In this document: piece by piece, positions 24,771-36,195 of the stretch | How the letters are laid out: every line of letters starts with the position of its first letter | Numbering within the stretch: position 1 is the first letter of the stretch | NCBI GenBank assembly: GCA_947846985.1 | Contig: CANTUZ010000014.1 | Coordinates: forward strand, 9,903,837-9,967,836 | Reading direction: 5' to 3' | DNA from: Fratercula arctica | Lineage: Eukaryota; Chordata; Aves; Charadriiformes; Alcidae | DNA: 64,000 nt | Notes under the pieces: model-generated | Database searches by the model: none | Told to the model about the DNA's origin: nothing | What the model saw: only the letters and a program-made list of their open reading frames with translations | Program-made: the position numbers and the translations under genes

Positions 24771-24779
24771 CTGGGCCGT

Positions 24780-25100
24780 ACTCGATATCCCATCATCCCC
24801 CGCGCCGGAAGTGTGCGCGGTTTCCGGCCGCGGGTGGGCGTGGCCCCGCCCCGTTTCCGGTCTCGCCCGCCGTACCCGGGAGCGCGGCGGGGCTGGCTCT
24901 GCTGGGGGAGGAGGCGCAGGTCCGGGGGGCCGGGGACACCCTGGGGACACCCTGGGGACACCCTGGGGCGGGACGGGACCCTCCCGGGACCCTCCCGGGC
25001 CCCACCCGCCCCTGGCGGCCCCCGCTGCCGAGTGTGCGCTCATCGCTCGGTCCCCCCCCGCCATGTCAGGGCGATCCCACACGCGCTTCCCGTTTGGTGA
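24780..25100 (+). promoter_or_regulatory. CpG-rich promoter-like island with ETS and Sp1-type motifs, gene unidentified
   Basis: Dense CpG stands out sharply from the minisatellites on both sides. Visible motifs are CCGGAAGTG (24805-24813), two TTTCCGG (24821 and 24854, the ETS core in reverse) and CCCCGCCCC (24844-24852). These are typical of TATA-less housekeeping promoters and work in either direction. Three GGACACCCTGG units sit at about 24930-24966. A short frame in a fair Kozak context starts at ATG 25063 and encodes 12 codons before a possible GT donor or, unspliced, a stop at 25105. The orientation given is a guess. Any gene body is missing, perhaps in the assembly gap 700 nt downstream. 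Confidence 0.5.
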
Positions 25101-25109
25101 CCCTTGACT

Positions 25110-25645
25110 GGGCTCCCCCAGTCTTTGGGTGCCCCCCCCCCACCATGGGTGACACCCCCCCAGTCTCTGGGTAACTCCCCCCCCATGGGTGACACCCCCC
25201 AGCCTCTGGGTAACTCCCCCCCATGGGTGACACCCCCCAGTCTCTGGGTAACTCCTCCCCATGGGTGACACCCCCCAGCCTCTGGGTAACTCCCCCCCAT
25301 GGGTGACACCCCCCAGTCTCTGGGTAACTCCTCCCCATGGGTGACACCCCCCAGTCTCTGGGTAACTCCCCCCCCATGGGTGACACCCCCCAGCCTCTGG
25401 GTAACTCCTCCCCATGGGTGACACCCCCCAGTCTCTGGGTAACTCCCCCCCATGGGTGACACCCCCCAGTCTCTGGGTAACTCCCCCCCATGGGTGACAC
25501 CCCCCAGTCTCTGGGTGCCCCTCCCACCTCTGGCCCCCCCCCCCACCCCCCCCCCACGGGTGGTATCTGGGTACCCCCCATGGGTGACACCTCCCCAGTG
25601 GGTGACACCCCCCCAGTCTCTGGACCCCACCCACCTCTGGGTGCC
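25110..25645. repeat. Minisatellite, about 38-nt unit, roughly 12 copies
   Basis: Units contain CTCTGGGTAACTCC, then CCCATGGGTGACACC and a C run of six to eight. Copies are highly similar at 25140-25500 and drift afterwards. Both strands stay open over the array. 25645-25806 is C-rich sequence of the same kind up to the gap, with nothing recognisable. Confidence 0.94.
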
Positions 25646-25806
25646 TTCCCCCACCCATGGGTAGTGTCCCCCCGCAATCTCCGGGTGTCCCCCCCTTGCC
25701 CAGGTGTCCTCTCTCATCTGGGTTTCACCAACACCACCCTCCCCCCCGGGTGCCGCCCCAGGCCCCCCCCTCCGGCTCCGTCCTTCCTGGTGCCCAAACC
25801 CGAGGA

Positions 25807-25906
25807 NNNNNNNNNNNNNNNNNNNNNNNNNNNNNNNNNNNNNNNNNNNNNNNNNNNNNNNNNNNNNNNNNNNNNNNNNNNNNNNNNNNNNNNNNNNNNN
25901 NNNNNN
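25807..25906. other. Assembly gap (100 N)
   Basis: Exactly 100 unknown bases. The sequence changes from C-rich minisatellite on the left to an antisense CR1 on the right, so the true gap may be larger and the two sides may not be adjacent in the genome. Confidence 1.
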
Positions 25907-27185
25907 GAACCCCAGCTCTCTCAGCCTGTCTCCATGGGAGAGGGACTCCAGCCCTCCCATCATCTTCGTGACCTCCTCTGTCCGTGCTCCAACAGGTCCA
26001 TGTCCTTCCTGTGCTGTGGCCTCTGAAGCTGGACGCAGTACTCCAGGTGGGGTCTCATCAGAGCGGAGCAGAGGGGCAGAATCACACCTAATTCCACCTA
26101 CTGGCCACACGTCTTTTGGTGCAGCCCAGGATGCGGGTGGCTTTCTGGGCTGCCAGCGCACATTGCTGGCTTTTGTTGAGCTTCTCATCCACCAACACCC
26201 CCAAGTCCTTCTCTTCAGGGCTGTTCTCAATCCATTCTCTGCCCAGCCTGGATTTGGCCTTGGGATTGCCCTGACCCACGTGCAGGACCTTGCACTTGGC
26301 CTTGTTGAACTTCATGAGGTATGCGCACACCTACCTCTCAAGCCTGCCCAGGTCCCTCTGGATGATATCGCTTCCCTCCATTGGACCCTCTCCAGTAGTT
26401 CCTTGTCTTTCTTCAGCTAGGGAACCCAGAGCTGGGCACAGTACGCAGGATGTCACCTCACTAGGGCAGAGCAGAGGGGCAGGATGATCTCCCTCGCCCT
26501 GCTGGCCACGCTTTTTTTCTTGCACCCCAGCAGACCATTGGCCACCAGGGCACATTGCTGCCTCATGGGCAACTTCTTGTCCACCAGGCCTCCCAGCTCC
26601 CTCTCTGCAGAGATGCTTTCCAGCAGGTCAGTCCCTAACCTCTACTGGTGCATGGGGTTATTCCTCCCTACGTGCAGCACCCTACACTTCCCACTGCTGA
26701 ACCTCATGAGGTTCCTCCAGCCCCGCCCAACTCTCCAGCCTGTCCAGGTCTCGCTGAATAGCGTCACGGCCTTCTGGTGTGTCAGCCACTCCTCCCAGCT
26801 TTATGTCATCACCAAACCTGCTGAGGGTACACTCTGTCCCTTCATTCAGCTCGTCGATGAATACGTTGGGCAAGACTGGACCCAGTACAGGCCCCTGGGG
26901 AACACCGCTAGTTACAGGCCTCCACCTGGGCTCTGTGCCGCCGATCACAACCCTCTGAGCTCTGCCATTCAGCCAGTTCTCACTCCACCTCACTGTCCAC
27001 TCATCTAACCCACACTTCCTAAGCTTGCTATGAGGATGTCATGGGACACGGTGTCAAAAGCCTTGTTAAAGTCAGGGTAGACAACATCCACTGCTCTCCC
27101 CTCAGGTACCCAGCCAGTCATGCCACCACAGAAAGCTCTTCCTTGTCTTTCCCTGGCTCTGGGAACACCCTCCTTCGCTTCGATC
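25907..27185 (-). mobile_element. Two adjacent antisense CR1 fragments, ORF2 C-terminus and 3' UTR
   Basis: 25907-26385 reads on the minus strand as [16 protein letters not shown] followed by the CR1 3' region. 26386-27185 is a second copy covering the reverse-transcriptase end ([25 protein letters not shown], then [10 protein letters not shown] in place of an intact catalytic FADD). Both are frame-damaged. The left end is cut by the assembly gap. Confidence 0.92.
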
Positions 27186-28900
27186 TAGCGCCCAGCCGCA
27201 GAACTTACCCTTGCCACCACTGCGTTCCTCACTGCCTGAGCACTGCTTTCGCTTTCACCACCTTTCCACAACAAAAAAGGGAGCACGGCACAGAGCAGAG
27301 AAACTAATGTCCGGAACAGAGAAGTCAATAGCATGACCAGCAACTGTTGAACAGATAGAACAGTTCTAAGTTCCCTCGAACGTGCTCGGCTCAAACCTCT
27401 TGTAAACTCTATATCCCAGCCAAAAGCAGGACAGCGGGACAGAGACCCCCTGCTGAGTCCTGTCCTTCCCCCCCCACCCTCCGTGGGTACCGAGGGACAC
27501 TGGAAACTGGAGGGTGCTGGGAGATGGGAAGCAAAATGTAACTGTGTGGAAAAAAAGGGCCCACGCTGTCTGTCTGTCCCCACAGATCTGAGTCCTTTCC
27601 GACGTCATTCAAGCAGCAGATGGGACCTTCCTGAGTAGCACCTTGAATGTTAAGTGGCTATCAAATGCATTTGTCCCTCATTTGCATTTATCTCCAAGGC
27701 AGCCTTGACCTCTCCTGAGTCAATCTTCCTCCATTATGACAGTGCGCACAATTCACCAAGTCTTTTCAGAATAACTTCAGAATACAAATAGCGTCACGGC
27801 ACATTTAAAGATGATCAAGAATTCAACACTGGGTAACTTCGCTATCTAATAAATAACACACAGAGCAGAAGCAGTCAACGTGAAAATCTTCCAGGTGACT
27901 GCCTGCTCTTTGGGCAATTTCCAAAGCAAGTATTCAAGTCAGTTGCCTTACATCTTTTCACAGATGATCCACAACACTTCTCTTGTTTATAACTAGTGTC
28001 CCGTAAAGATAGAACCATACCCAAAATCCTTGACCACGACATAGAATGTCACTGAAGAAGCTGAGCCATCTCCAGTTCTCGTGAACCACTTATCAGTGTA
28101 TTTTTATTTCTTTGAAGCCGTGACAGCAGTCTGTATCACCAAGGGAACAAAAGCAGTGACACCTTGCATTCACTGCAACTCAGGAAAACCTTCCAGCGAC
28201 TTCAAAACCTACACCAGCTCTTTGCCGCCAGCCTTGGATTCCCAGCTTGTGTCTCACCACAATGAATTAGCCTCAGAGACACAGGACTGAAATGGCGCAC
28301 TCTTTTACTTTCAGACATGTGACATGGAGCGCCGGATGGCTTTGGAGTGAAGGGCAAGTGGGAAGCACAGCGTGGTAGCTTCAATTACTGTGGCACTTAA
28401 CAAAGAGAGGATGCGTTTACAGAGGAATGTGCCAGCCCTACAAAGTATCCACGGATCTGCCCTCCTAAGATTGATGTCCCATGAGCTCGGGACAGCCGTG
28501 GAGTCCAATGCATTCCACGTTGCTCTTGCTCAGTGTGGCTAGAGGGTCTGCTGGTCGTTCCGTGGGGTTACTTCTGACTATCAGCTACCGAAAGGAACAA
28601 GTAAATACGTACCGCATCTCTTGACTGAGACCTTCCTGGCCCTGCCTCCTCCCAGCGCTACCTCACACCGCTCGTAAAAATGCTGGTCTTCTCGTTATGC
28701 AGAAATCAATAAACATTGGTCCTTTTCTCTACCTCTTCTGACAGATGTGTGCACCTGCAGGAGGCAAAACAGGGGGGCCTGAGCTTGTTGATCCAAACTA
28801 TGCCCATCTTCATGAGGAGTGTGTCCCTGCTAACAGAGGTGCCCTCTGCTGTTTGGGGCGCTGCCATCCTTGAAGAGAGCACCGATGGCAGCCCACCGCG
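27186..28900. other. Intergenic, no recognised feature
   Basis: About 1.7 kb without a credible gene. The open frames are short and carry no domain I know. The AT content is higher from 27600 to 28100, and parts look like decayed retroviral LTR sequence, but I could not find paired ends. Confidence 0.6.
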
Positions 28901-28904
28901 TCCT

Positions 28905-29455
28905 GGCTGCATCAAAAGAAGCGTGGCCAGCAAGACGGGGGAGGTGATTCTGCCCCTCTACTCTGCGCTGGTGAGACCCCACATAAGAGGGACATGGACC
29001 TTCTGGACTGAGTCCAGAGGAGGGCCACGAAGATGGTCGGAGGCTCCAAGGCCCTCTGCTGTGAGGACAGGCTGAGAGCGTTGAGCCTGGAGAGGAGAAG
29101 GCTCCAGGGAGACCTTATAGCAGCTTTCCAGTACTTACAGGGGGAGTACGGGAAAGCCGGGGAGGGACTCTTTACCTGAGAGTGTAGCGATAGGACAAAG
29201 GGTAACGGTTTTAAACTGAAAGAAGGGAGATTTAGATGAGGTATTAGGAAGAAATTCTTTACTGTGAGGGTGGCGAGACACTGGGACAGGTTGCCCAGAG
29301 AAGTAGAAGATGCCCCTTCCATGGAAGTGTTCAAGGGCAGGTTGGACGGGGCTTCAATCAAGCTGGTCTAGTGGGAGGTGTCCCCGCCCATGGCAGGGGG
29401 GTTGCAACTACATGATCTTTAAGGTCGCTCCCAACTCTCGCCGTTCTACGGTTCT
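28905..29455 (+). mobile_element. CR1 3' end
   Basis: The fragment starts in the ORF2 C-terminus (CCTGGCTGCATCAAAAGAAG), passes through GGAGAGGAGAAGGCTCC and TTTTAAACTGAAAG, and ends near AAGGTCGCTCCCAACTC. Plus orientation, non-coding. Confidence 0.92.
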
Positions 29456-31105
29456 CTGAGTCCCACACTGCCCCTGCCCCTCTCTGGCCAGAGGATGCTG
29501 TCAAGGGCCCCCAGGATGGTGATGTTTGAGCCAGGGGGGCTGTGAAGGAAAACACCCTGGAAAGCCCTAGGCAAAGCTGCCGGGCAGGCAGGGGAAGAGA
29601 GGGAAAGGGATGCAGTGCCCCTGGGGAGACAGCTCCATCACCCCGGCTGCCCTAAGCCCCACTCCTTCAGGACTCCCCTGACACCAGGCCTTCCTGGAGG
29701 ACGGCGACACTCCAGGGGTCAGGCAGCTCCCTCAGGACTGCCCCCGCCTCTGGGCTTCAGCCTGTCCCCAGGGGAGCCAGGGAACACCAGGCGTGCGGGG
29801 TACCCCAGGACTGCTCCTCCTCCCTCGTGTCCCTCCTCTGTGGATCTCCTCGCTGCCAGGGCTGGAGGGAGCCCAGCCATCCAGGCTGCTTGAACCCGCA
29901 CCAGACTCCCCCACTTGGGCACTCTTGTGAAGCATCAATCTTACTCAACAGGCCCCTTGCGCCACGGGCCCTGGGCAAACAGGGCTTATCAGAGATGCTG
30001 CGGGGACAAACATCCCTCCTCTTGCCAGCGGAGCTCTTTCCCCACAATTACCTCCGTGTGGCTGCCTGTGGACAAGCAACCGTTTCATTGTGTCCCTCTG
30101 AATGGCCGCATCCTGCTCAGGGGCAGCACTGGCCTGGGCCAAGGATGAGGGCATTGGAGGGACACTCCGTGGGGACAAGGGCCTTTGGTGAGTTGTGGCC
30201 AAGTGCCAGCCAGGAACTCCCAGAATGAGCCAGAGCCTTGTTGGGGACGGCGTCACTGGGACCCACCATCCGGGGGAAGCTCTGCAGAGTAGGACCCCTG
30301 TTGTCTGGAGGGCATGGTGGACCCAGGGAGGGGCACGGTGAGGGCCAGGCCAAGGGATATTCCCCCCTGTTTTCTGCTCTGGGGAGGACGTGGCTGGGAA
30401 CTGGACCAGATTATAATGCGCAGTGCAAGGGAAATGGGGTGGGCTGGAGCAGGGCACTGCGACAACCCCAGCACTTCCCCAAAGCCCAGCCCACATCTCC
30501 CGGTGCCCAACATGCAGCAGTGCTCCCCATTGCCTTCAGTGACTGAAGATCCCAGTCATCCGGCTGTCCTCATTGTCCATGCCCTGAGTTTTCCTCCTAC
30601 CTCCCAGTGTTCCCCAATCCTGCAGTCCAGGGTGCCCCGAGAAGAGGGGTCAGTCCCAGCCCCCCGTTTACGCAAGGGGAGGGACCCCTAGTTTGAGGCT
30701 GGTGCCATCTCTGGGGGAGTCCCGGAGGGAAAAACGGGCCTGGGAGCTGAGTGGCATTGGGGGATGGCAGTGCTGGGAGGTGAGGGGCACTGGGAGAAGG
30801 GGGGATGTGGCTTTGGGGGGCTGTTGGAGGTTGGCTTTTCCTTGGAGCAGTGGGTCATCATCGCAGAGTGTCCGGCTGTCAGGGGTGCACTGCGCGTCCC
30901 CTCACCACCTGCAGATGCCTGGGCACTTCCTCATGCAGCTGCCCCATGCAGGAAGCTGGACTGATGCCGGGGAAGGTGTCTGGGCCAGTGCCGGAGGCGG
31001 GGGGTGACTCTGTGCCAGGGTGGGCTTGTTGCCAGGCCTGGTGTCTCTGCCAAACCTGGCTTTGCCCCGGGGGCTCTTGGGGTGGGGAGGGACAAGGAGG
31101 AGTCC
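29456..31105. other. Intergenic, GC-rich, no recognised feature
   Basis: Open frames up to about 180 codons occur on both strands but overlap one another, lack splice-supported structure and show no domain. I see no repeat array. The block ends at the TATA-like element of the small-peptide gene. Confidence 0.55.
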
Positions 31106-31110
31106 TGGGA

Positions 31111-31120
31111 GGAATAAATT
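31111..31120 (+). promoter_or_regulatory. TATA-like element of the candidate secreted-peptide gene
   Basis: AATAAATTGG lies about 60 nt upstream of the ATG at 31173, in otherwise GC-rich DNA. The spacing leaves room for a 5' UTR of about 30 nt. A TATA-driven promoter with a short leader would suit a tissue-restricted secreted peptide. It is a sequence match only. Confidence 0.35.
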
Positions 31121-31172
31121 GGTGCCTCACCTTCTCCAGCTTCACCCAGGACTTACCACACTGCAGAGGAAG

Positions 31173-33556
31173 ATGAAGGTCGCAGTCCTCAGCGTGGCCC
31201 TGCTCTTCACCATCCTGCTGTGCACCCCGGAAGATGCTCAGGTGAGTCCCCAGCGCCACGGGGAGCGCCTCAAGGCTGGGGATGGGGCTTAGCAACAGGA
31301 CATCCGCTCTCCTGCAGATTGAAATCGTGGTGGTGAGCACGAAACCCCTTGAACTGGCCTCTCCCTTTCCCAAGCAAGGAGCTCCTCCAGGCTCCCAGGC
31401 ACCTCCAGCCCTGGGCAATGCAGCTTTCTCCCTCCCACAGTTCTGTCTCTTCCCTCCACTTCCCCCACAATTAAGCTTCTGCTGCCCAGAGACCGAGTTC
31501 CTCAGTGACTGGTCAGACCTGTCCCCTCCCTGGGAGGGTCCACCACAAACTCCTCTGAGGGCTCCCCCCCGTTTCTTGTCTTGGTGCCCCCACAGCTCTC
31601 CCTTTCTGGCCTCCCCATCCCATCCTTTTGGTCGCCTCAGGCTTTACCTCCCCGGGACCTCCTCCGTGTCCTTTCTAGGGTCCCCAAATGACCTTCCATT
31701 GATTGTTCCCAGTGCCTGCCTTTCACTCTTTCCCTTCGGTCCTTTGCCTTTCACCCTCCCCACTGCGATGCTGTCCCCAGATCACCTTCCTTGAACCCCC
31801 ACTCCCAAACACTCTCCCAGTCCCCGGGGTTTGGTCCTCTGCAGTCCTCTTCCTTCTGCCCCCACCAACCACCTCGCTGGAAGTCCCTCTGTCCCCTCCA
31901 CTTGAATTCCTTTGCCTCAACTTGCATCCCACACAGTCCTGTCCATTCAACACCCCCTGCCCATTCCCTTGGGGTCCCCTCGTTCACCCCAGTGCCCTGT
32001 TTTTGGGTCCTCCCCACCCCCATCCTCTCTGGAGGCCCTGAATTCCCCACGCTATCCTCGTCTCCATCCCCACCCCTGCTCCCTGCATGAACACGTATCC
32101 CAGGTAAAACTCTGAGGAATGGAGCTGCGAGGAGCAGGAAGGATTTTCCCCTTCAGACCAGGGGGAAGCCATGGGCCTGGGGGGACTGGGGACACCTGTG
32201 TCCCACCCACAGCCCCAACGAGCTCCAGCCCAGACCATCCCTTTGCTCTCCTTTCCTAGGCACTCTTGGAAGGAAGTGGACTTAGTGACATGGTTGTAAG
32301 TACTTGGGTGGAGCTGGAGGGCTTCCAGGCTGGGGAACAGGAGAGCCCTTTGGTCCTCCCATCCCTTGCTGGGACCGGGGACACCCCAGCCACCAGTGAC
32401 GTCTCCTGTTCTCTTTACAGGCGGCAGTACCCAGAGGTCTGCTAGGAAAGAGGGATCTGGTGGGTACCACGAGTTCTGCTGTCCCCAGTCCCTCCCCTCC
32501 ATGGCCACCACACTCCAGCACATCCCAGGGTGCCCCAGTACACCCCAATGCACCCCACTGCAACCCCGGAAAACACCCCTGCACCCCACTCTTTTCCCAG
32601 GGAGGGTCCCGTCCCCAGGGCCCCCATGCCATTCCCATCCATCCCATGACAACCCAGTACACCCCACGATGCCCCACTACACAGCCATGCACCCAGCTGC
32701 GCCCCTTCCCCAGGACCCCCGCTGCTCCCTGTGCACCACCACACAAGCTCATGCACCCCATTTCTCCCCGGAGGCACCTTCCCCAAGGACCCCCTTGCTT
32801 TCCCCTCTACTGCCTCCCAGTACAGCCCACTGCAGCCACGCCTTTCCCTAACCCTTGATTTCTCCCCAGCCTCCTCTGGCTGACAAGGCTGCGGACCTTT
32901 TGCGCCAGAGACGTGTGGCTGCAGCCCTTCATGTCTAGGTGAGCAGCATCAGGGAGTCTCCAGCCCCACAGAGGATGCTGGGCCCTGGGGGATCCCTGAG
33001 CCCACTGCGATGGCCAGAACTTGGGTGTGGGAGAGGGAAAGAGAGGGGACTGTGCATGATCCATGGCCCAGGGGGAGCTGGACACAGCTCCCCCCATGCC
33101 TTTCCCTTCACCCAGTGGGGCTCTACGGACCCAGAGGGTCACCATGCAGGACAGGCAGGGGCTCTGGTGCCATACAGACCCCAAGGACCACCGTGAGGGC
33201 TGGGCAGGGATCTGGGAGATTTAGGGGCTTCCTGGGGTTCTGGCACACTGGGCAAGGCCCTCTGGGTGCCATATGGCTCTCAGGAGAGCCAAATCCAGTC
33301 CTTCGCATATATGGAGGGCTCCAGTTCCCTGCTCCTTCCCCACGTCTCTGCAGAGAGTCACCGTGGCGGGACAAGGCCACTGTCATGTCCCGGCCGACAC
33401 TGGGGGGCTTATTGTGGGCTCTGTCTTTCAGGACTGGAACTGGTGGTGACACCCATGTCCTGTCCCCCTCCAGCAGCATGAGGAGATGATCATCCCTGGA
33501 TGACCCCACCTGATCCCCTGGGCGCCCTGGCCCATTTCCCTCTAATCATCAATAAA
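31173..33556 (+). CDS. Candidate small secreted peptide gene, five short coding exons, 75 residues
   Basis: Coding exons, all phase 0 with GT-AG introns: 31173-31241, 31318-31332 (15 nt), 32260-32295, 32421-32459 and 32870-32938, ending in TAG. The first exon encodes a textbook signal peptide (MKVAVLSVALLFTILLC, cleavage probably after CTPEDA). The mature part is about 50 residues, has no cysteine, and carries basic sites GLLGKRDL and LLRQRRVAA that could be prohormone cleavage points. A donor directly follows the stop codon, so noncoding 3' exons are possible (acceptors near 33354 and 33431). AATAAA lies at 33551. A string of tiny phase-0 exons resembles secretory calcium-binding phosphoprotein or Gla-type genes in architecture, but I recognise no homologue. 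The exon model is mine, unsupported by transcripts. Confidence 0.5.
33551..33556 (+). terminator. Polyadenylation signal AATAAA
   Basis: A perfect AATAAA follows the last candidate 3' exon of the small-peptide gene. About 30 nt downstream comes a TGTGTCTGTGTCTGTG stretch (33577-33603), the GT-rich element expected after a cleavage site. The pair is the best evidence that a transcription unit ends here. Confidence 0.55.
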
Positions 33557-33604
33557 ACCCATCAGCAAAGCTACGCTCTGTGTGTCTGTGTCTGTGTCTG
33601 TGTT

Positions 33605-35205
33605 CCCTCTGGTCTGCCAGCGCCCAGGCACCTGGGTCCTCTCTGCCTGTAGCTCGGGGATGAGCCGAGGGAGGGAGGGAGCACGGACACCTGGGGTGTC
33701 TCTGTAAAGGCGATCCCCTTGCCCCCCACCATGTGCCCCCAAATAAGGGCAGATCAGGGCAAATTGGATTGTCCCACCATGAGGCTTGGAGATGTGAAGG
33801 GCAGACAGTGCCACCTCTTGGGACACCCGGTTCTTTGGTGGCACAGCGGCAAATAGGTTCTTATGGAGGCTCTAGTGAGCACCATCCCTTAAATAGTACC
33901 GTTTTGTGTTGGGGCAGGAGAGGAGCATGGGCAGGCAGCCGTCACCCCTGTGGTCTTCTCCCTGCTCTGGCACAGAGGAGGGTGGTTCCCTGCCCCATGG
34001 ACATGGCACTCCTGTGTTCACAGGCGATCACAGAGCCCCATGCTGGGCCCATGTCCCTCCCTGAACCCCACAGCCCATACATTTCTGTGGGGCACCCCCC
34101 CATCACAGGCCAGGAAAGCATGCTGGGGCCACCGCAGAGAATCCCCCAGGAGATGTGTGGCCCAGCTCCACCAGCAAGGCAGTGGGAGAATGTGATTCCC
34201 TGGTGCTAAGCCTCTCTGGGTCTTCTCTGGTGTCTGAGAGCGAAGTTCAGCACCAGCTGCAGTTGGCACCTCCACAGAAAGGCAAAGGCAGGGCTGGTCC
34301 TTCTAGCCTGGAGACCTGCTCTGAAGAGCCCTGGGGATCTGGGGGGCTGGAAGTGGCCAACAGGGCGAGACCTTCTTAGGGGAGGAGGAGGGCTGGGAAA
34401 AGAGAGGTGCACATGATGGAAATGCTGTCATGGAATAGTTACAGCCTCCCCTTGGGAGAGGGCTCCGTGGGAGCTGGGCTATACCTCAGACCTTGTCTCT
34501 GGGCTGTGCTTCTCCTGCCTCTCCAAAGCCCTGATGCTGCTTATGGCTGAGCTCACAACATCTCGTGGGAAGTCCACACCAGTCTGCAAAGCTGATTGTT
34601 GTCCACAGGGAAGGGAAAGGAAGATTCCACAGGGCTTGTTCAGGCCATATGCTCTTGGAGGTGCTGCTGCTGGAGAGTCAGAGCCATCGGTGCTGGGACT
34701 CTCGCCCTTCTGCCCAAGCCTGTGGCATGTCCCCAGTGCTGCTGATCAGCCATGCCTGGCTCAGCAATAGGACCTTGGCCTCAGCATGGATCGACCCTTG
34801 GGGAAAAGTGTCTTGGTGTCGACACACTGTGAGAGGCAGGAGAGTCTCTTGCATTTGAAGAGAGACACAAACATTGGAGGAGGCCTTTCTTCTTCAGCCA
34901 GTCACATCCCATCTTGAAACACTTTCCCTGGGGCTAGTCCTGCCCTTGGGTGGGAGGGGAGCAGGGCAGGGCCATGACTCCAGACCCTGCTGTTCTCCAT
35001 CCCACGAGGGTGGCTAGGAAAACCCCGCTTGCCGGGTGCTGATGGGAACAGGAGGATGGGCACTGCTGCGGAGGGGAGCCTCCCTCCTGCCTTGCCAGCG
35101 GCCACTGTTGAGACAGCTTCTTGTGCCTCTTCTGCTTCCCACATGGACCCTTTGCCACGCTCCCAGTCTGACCCTTCCTTCTTTGGGGCACAGAGTCTAG
35201 TTGGA
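33605..35205. other. Intergenic, no recognised feature
   Basis: Short overlapping frames only; no domain, array or RNA gene seen. A CR1 copy begins at about 35208. Confidence 0.6.
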
Positions 35206-35207
35206 GG

Positions 35208-36195
35208 TCAGTGACGAGTGGTGTTCCCCAGGGGTCAGTCCTGGGTCCAGTCCTCTTCAACATACCCATCAATGACCTGGATGAGGGGACAGAGGGCACC
35301 CTCAGCACATTTGCCCATGACACAAGGCTGGGAGGGGTGGCTGGCACACCAGAAGGCCGTGCCGCCATACAACGAGACCTGGACAGGCTGGAGAGTTGGG
35401 CAGAGAGGAACCTTATGAAATTCAACAAGGGCAAGTGCAGGGTGCTGCCCCTGGGGAGGAATAACCCCCTGCACCAGGCCAGATTGGGGGTGACCTGCTG
35501 GAGAGCAGCTCGGTGGAAAGAGACCTGGGAGTCCTGGGGGACAACAGGGTGACCATGAGCCAGCGATGGGCCCTTGTGGCCAAGAAGGCCAATGGCATCC
35601 TGGGGGGGCATCAAGAAGAGCGTGGCCAGCAGGTGGAGGGAGGTCATCCTCCCCCTCTGCTCTGCCCTGGGGAGGCCGCACCTGGAGCACTGGGTCCAGT
35701 TCTGGGCTCCCCGGTTCCAGAAGGACAGGGAACTGCTGGAGAGCGGACAGCAAAGGGCAGCCAAGATGCTGAGGGGATGGAACACCTCTCATGAAGAAAG
35801 GCTGAGGGATTTGGGTCTTCTTAGTCTGGAAAAAAGATGACTGAGGGGGGATCTTATCAACGCTTATAAATACTGAAAGGGGGGGTGTCAGGAGGATGGG
35901 GCCAGGCTCTTCTCAGTGGTGCCCAGGGACAGGACAAGGGGTAACGGGCACAAACTTGACCATGGGAAGTTCCATCTCAACATGAGGAGGAACTTCTCTC
36001 CTGTGAGGGTGGCAGAGCCCTGGCACAGGCTGCCCAGAGAGGTGGGGGAGTCTCCGTCTCTGGAGACATTCCAAACCCGCCTGGACGCATTCCCGTGCCA
36101 CCTGCTCTGGGTGACCCTGCTCTGGCAGGGGGTTGGATGAGGTGATCTCCAGAGGTCCCTGACAACCCTACGATTCTGTGATTCTGTGATCTACC
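35208..36195 (+). mobile_element. CR1 fragment, reverse-transcriptase end to 3' terminus
   Basis: The fragment begins [14 protein letters not shown] in the reverse-transcriptase domain. The catalytic FADD position reads FAHD, so the copy is inactive. It continues through [11 protein letters not shown] and a full 3' UTR to ACCCTACGATTCTGTGATTC. One frame break is seen near 35515. Confidence 0.95.

Noticed and set aside
25040..26230. Minus-strand frame of 396 codons running through the N gap
   Set aside because: It joins minisatellite translation to antisense CR1 across unknown bases, so it is not a real frame.
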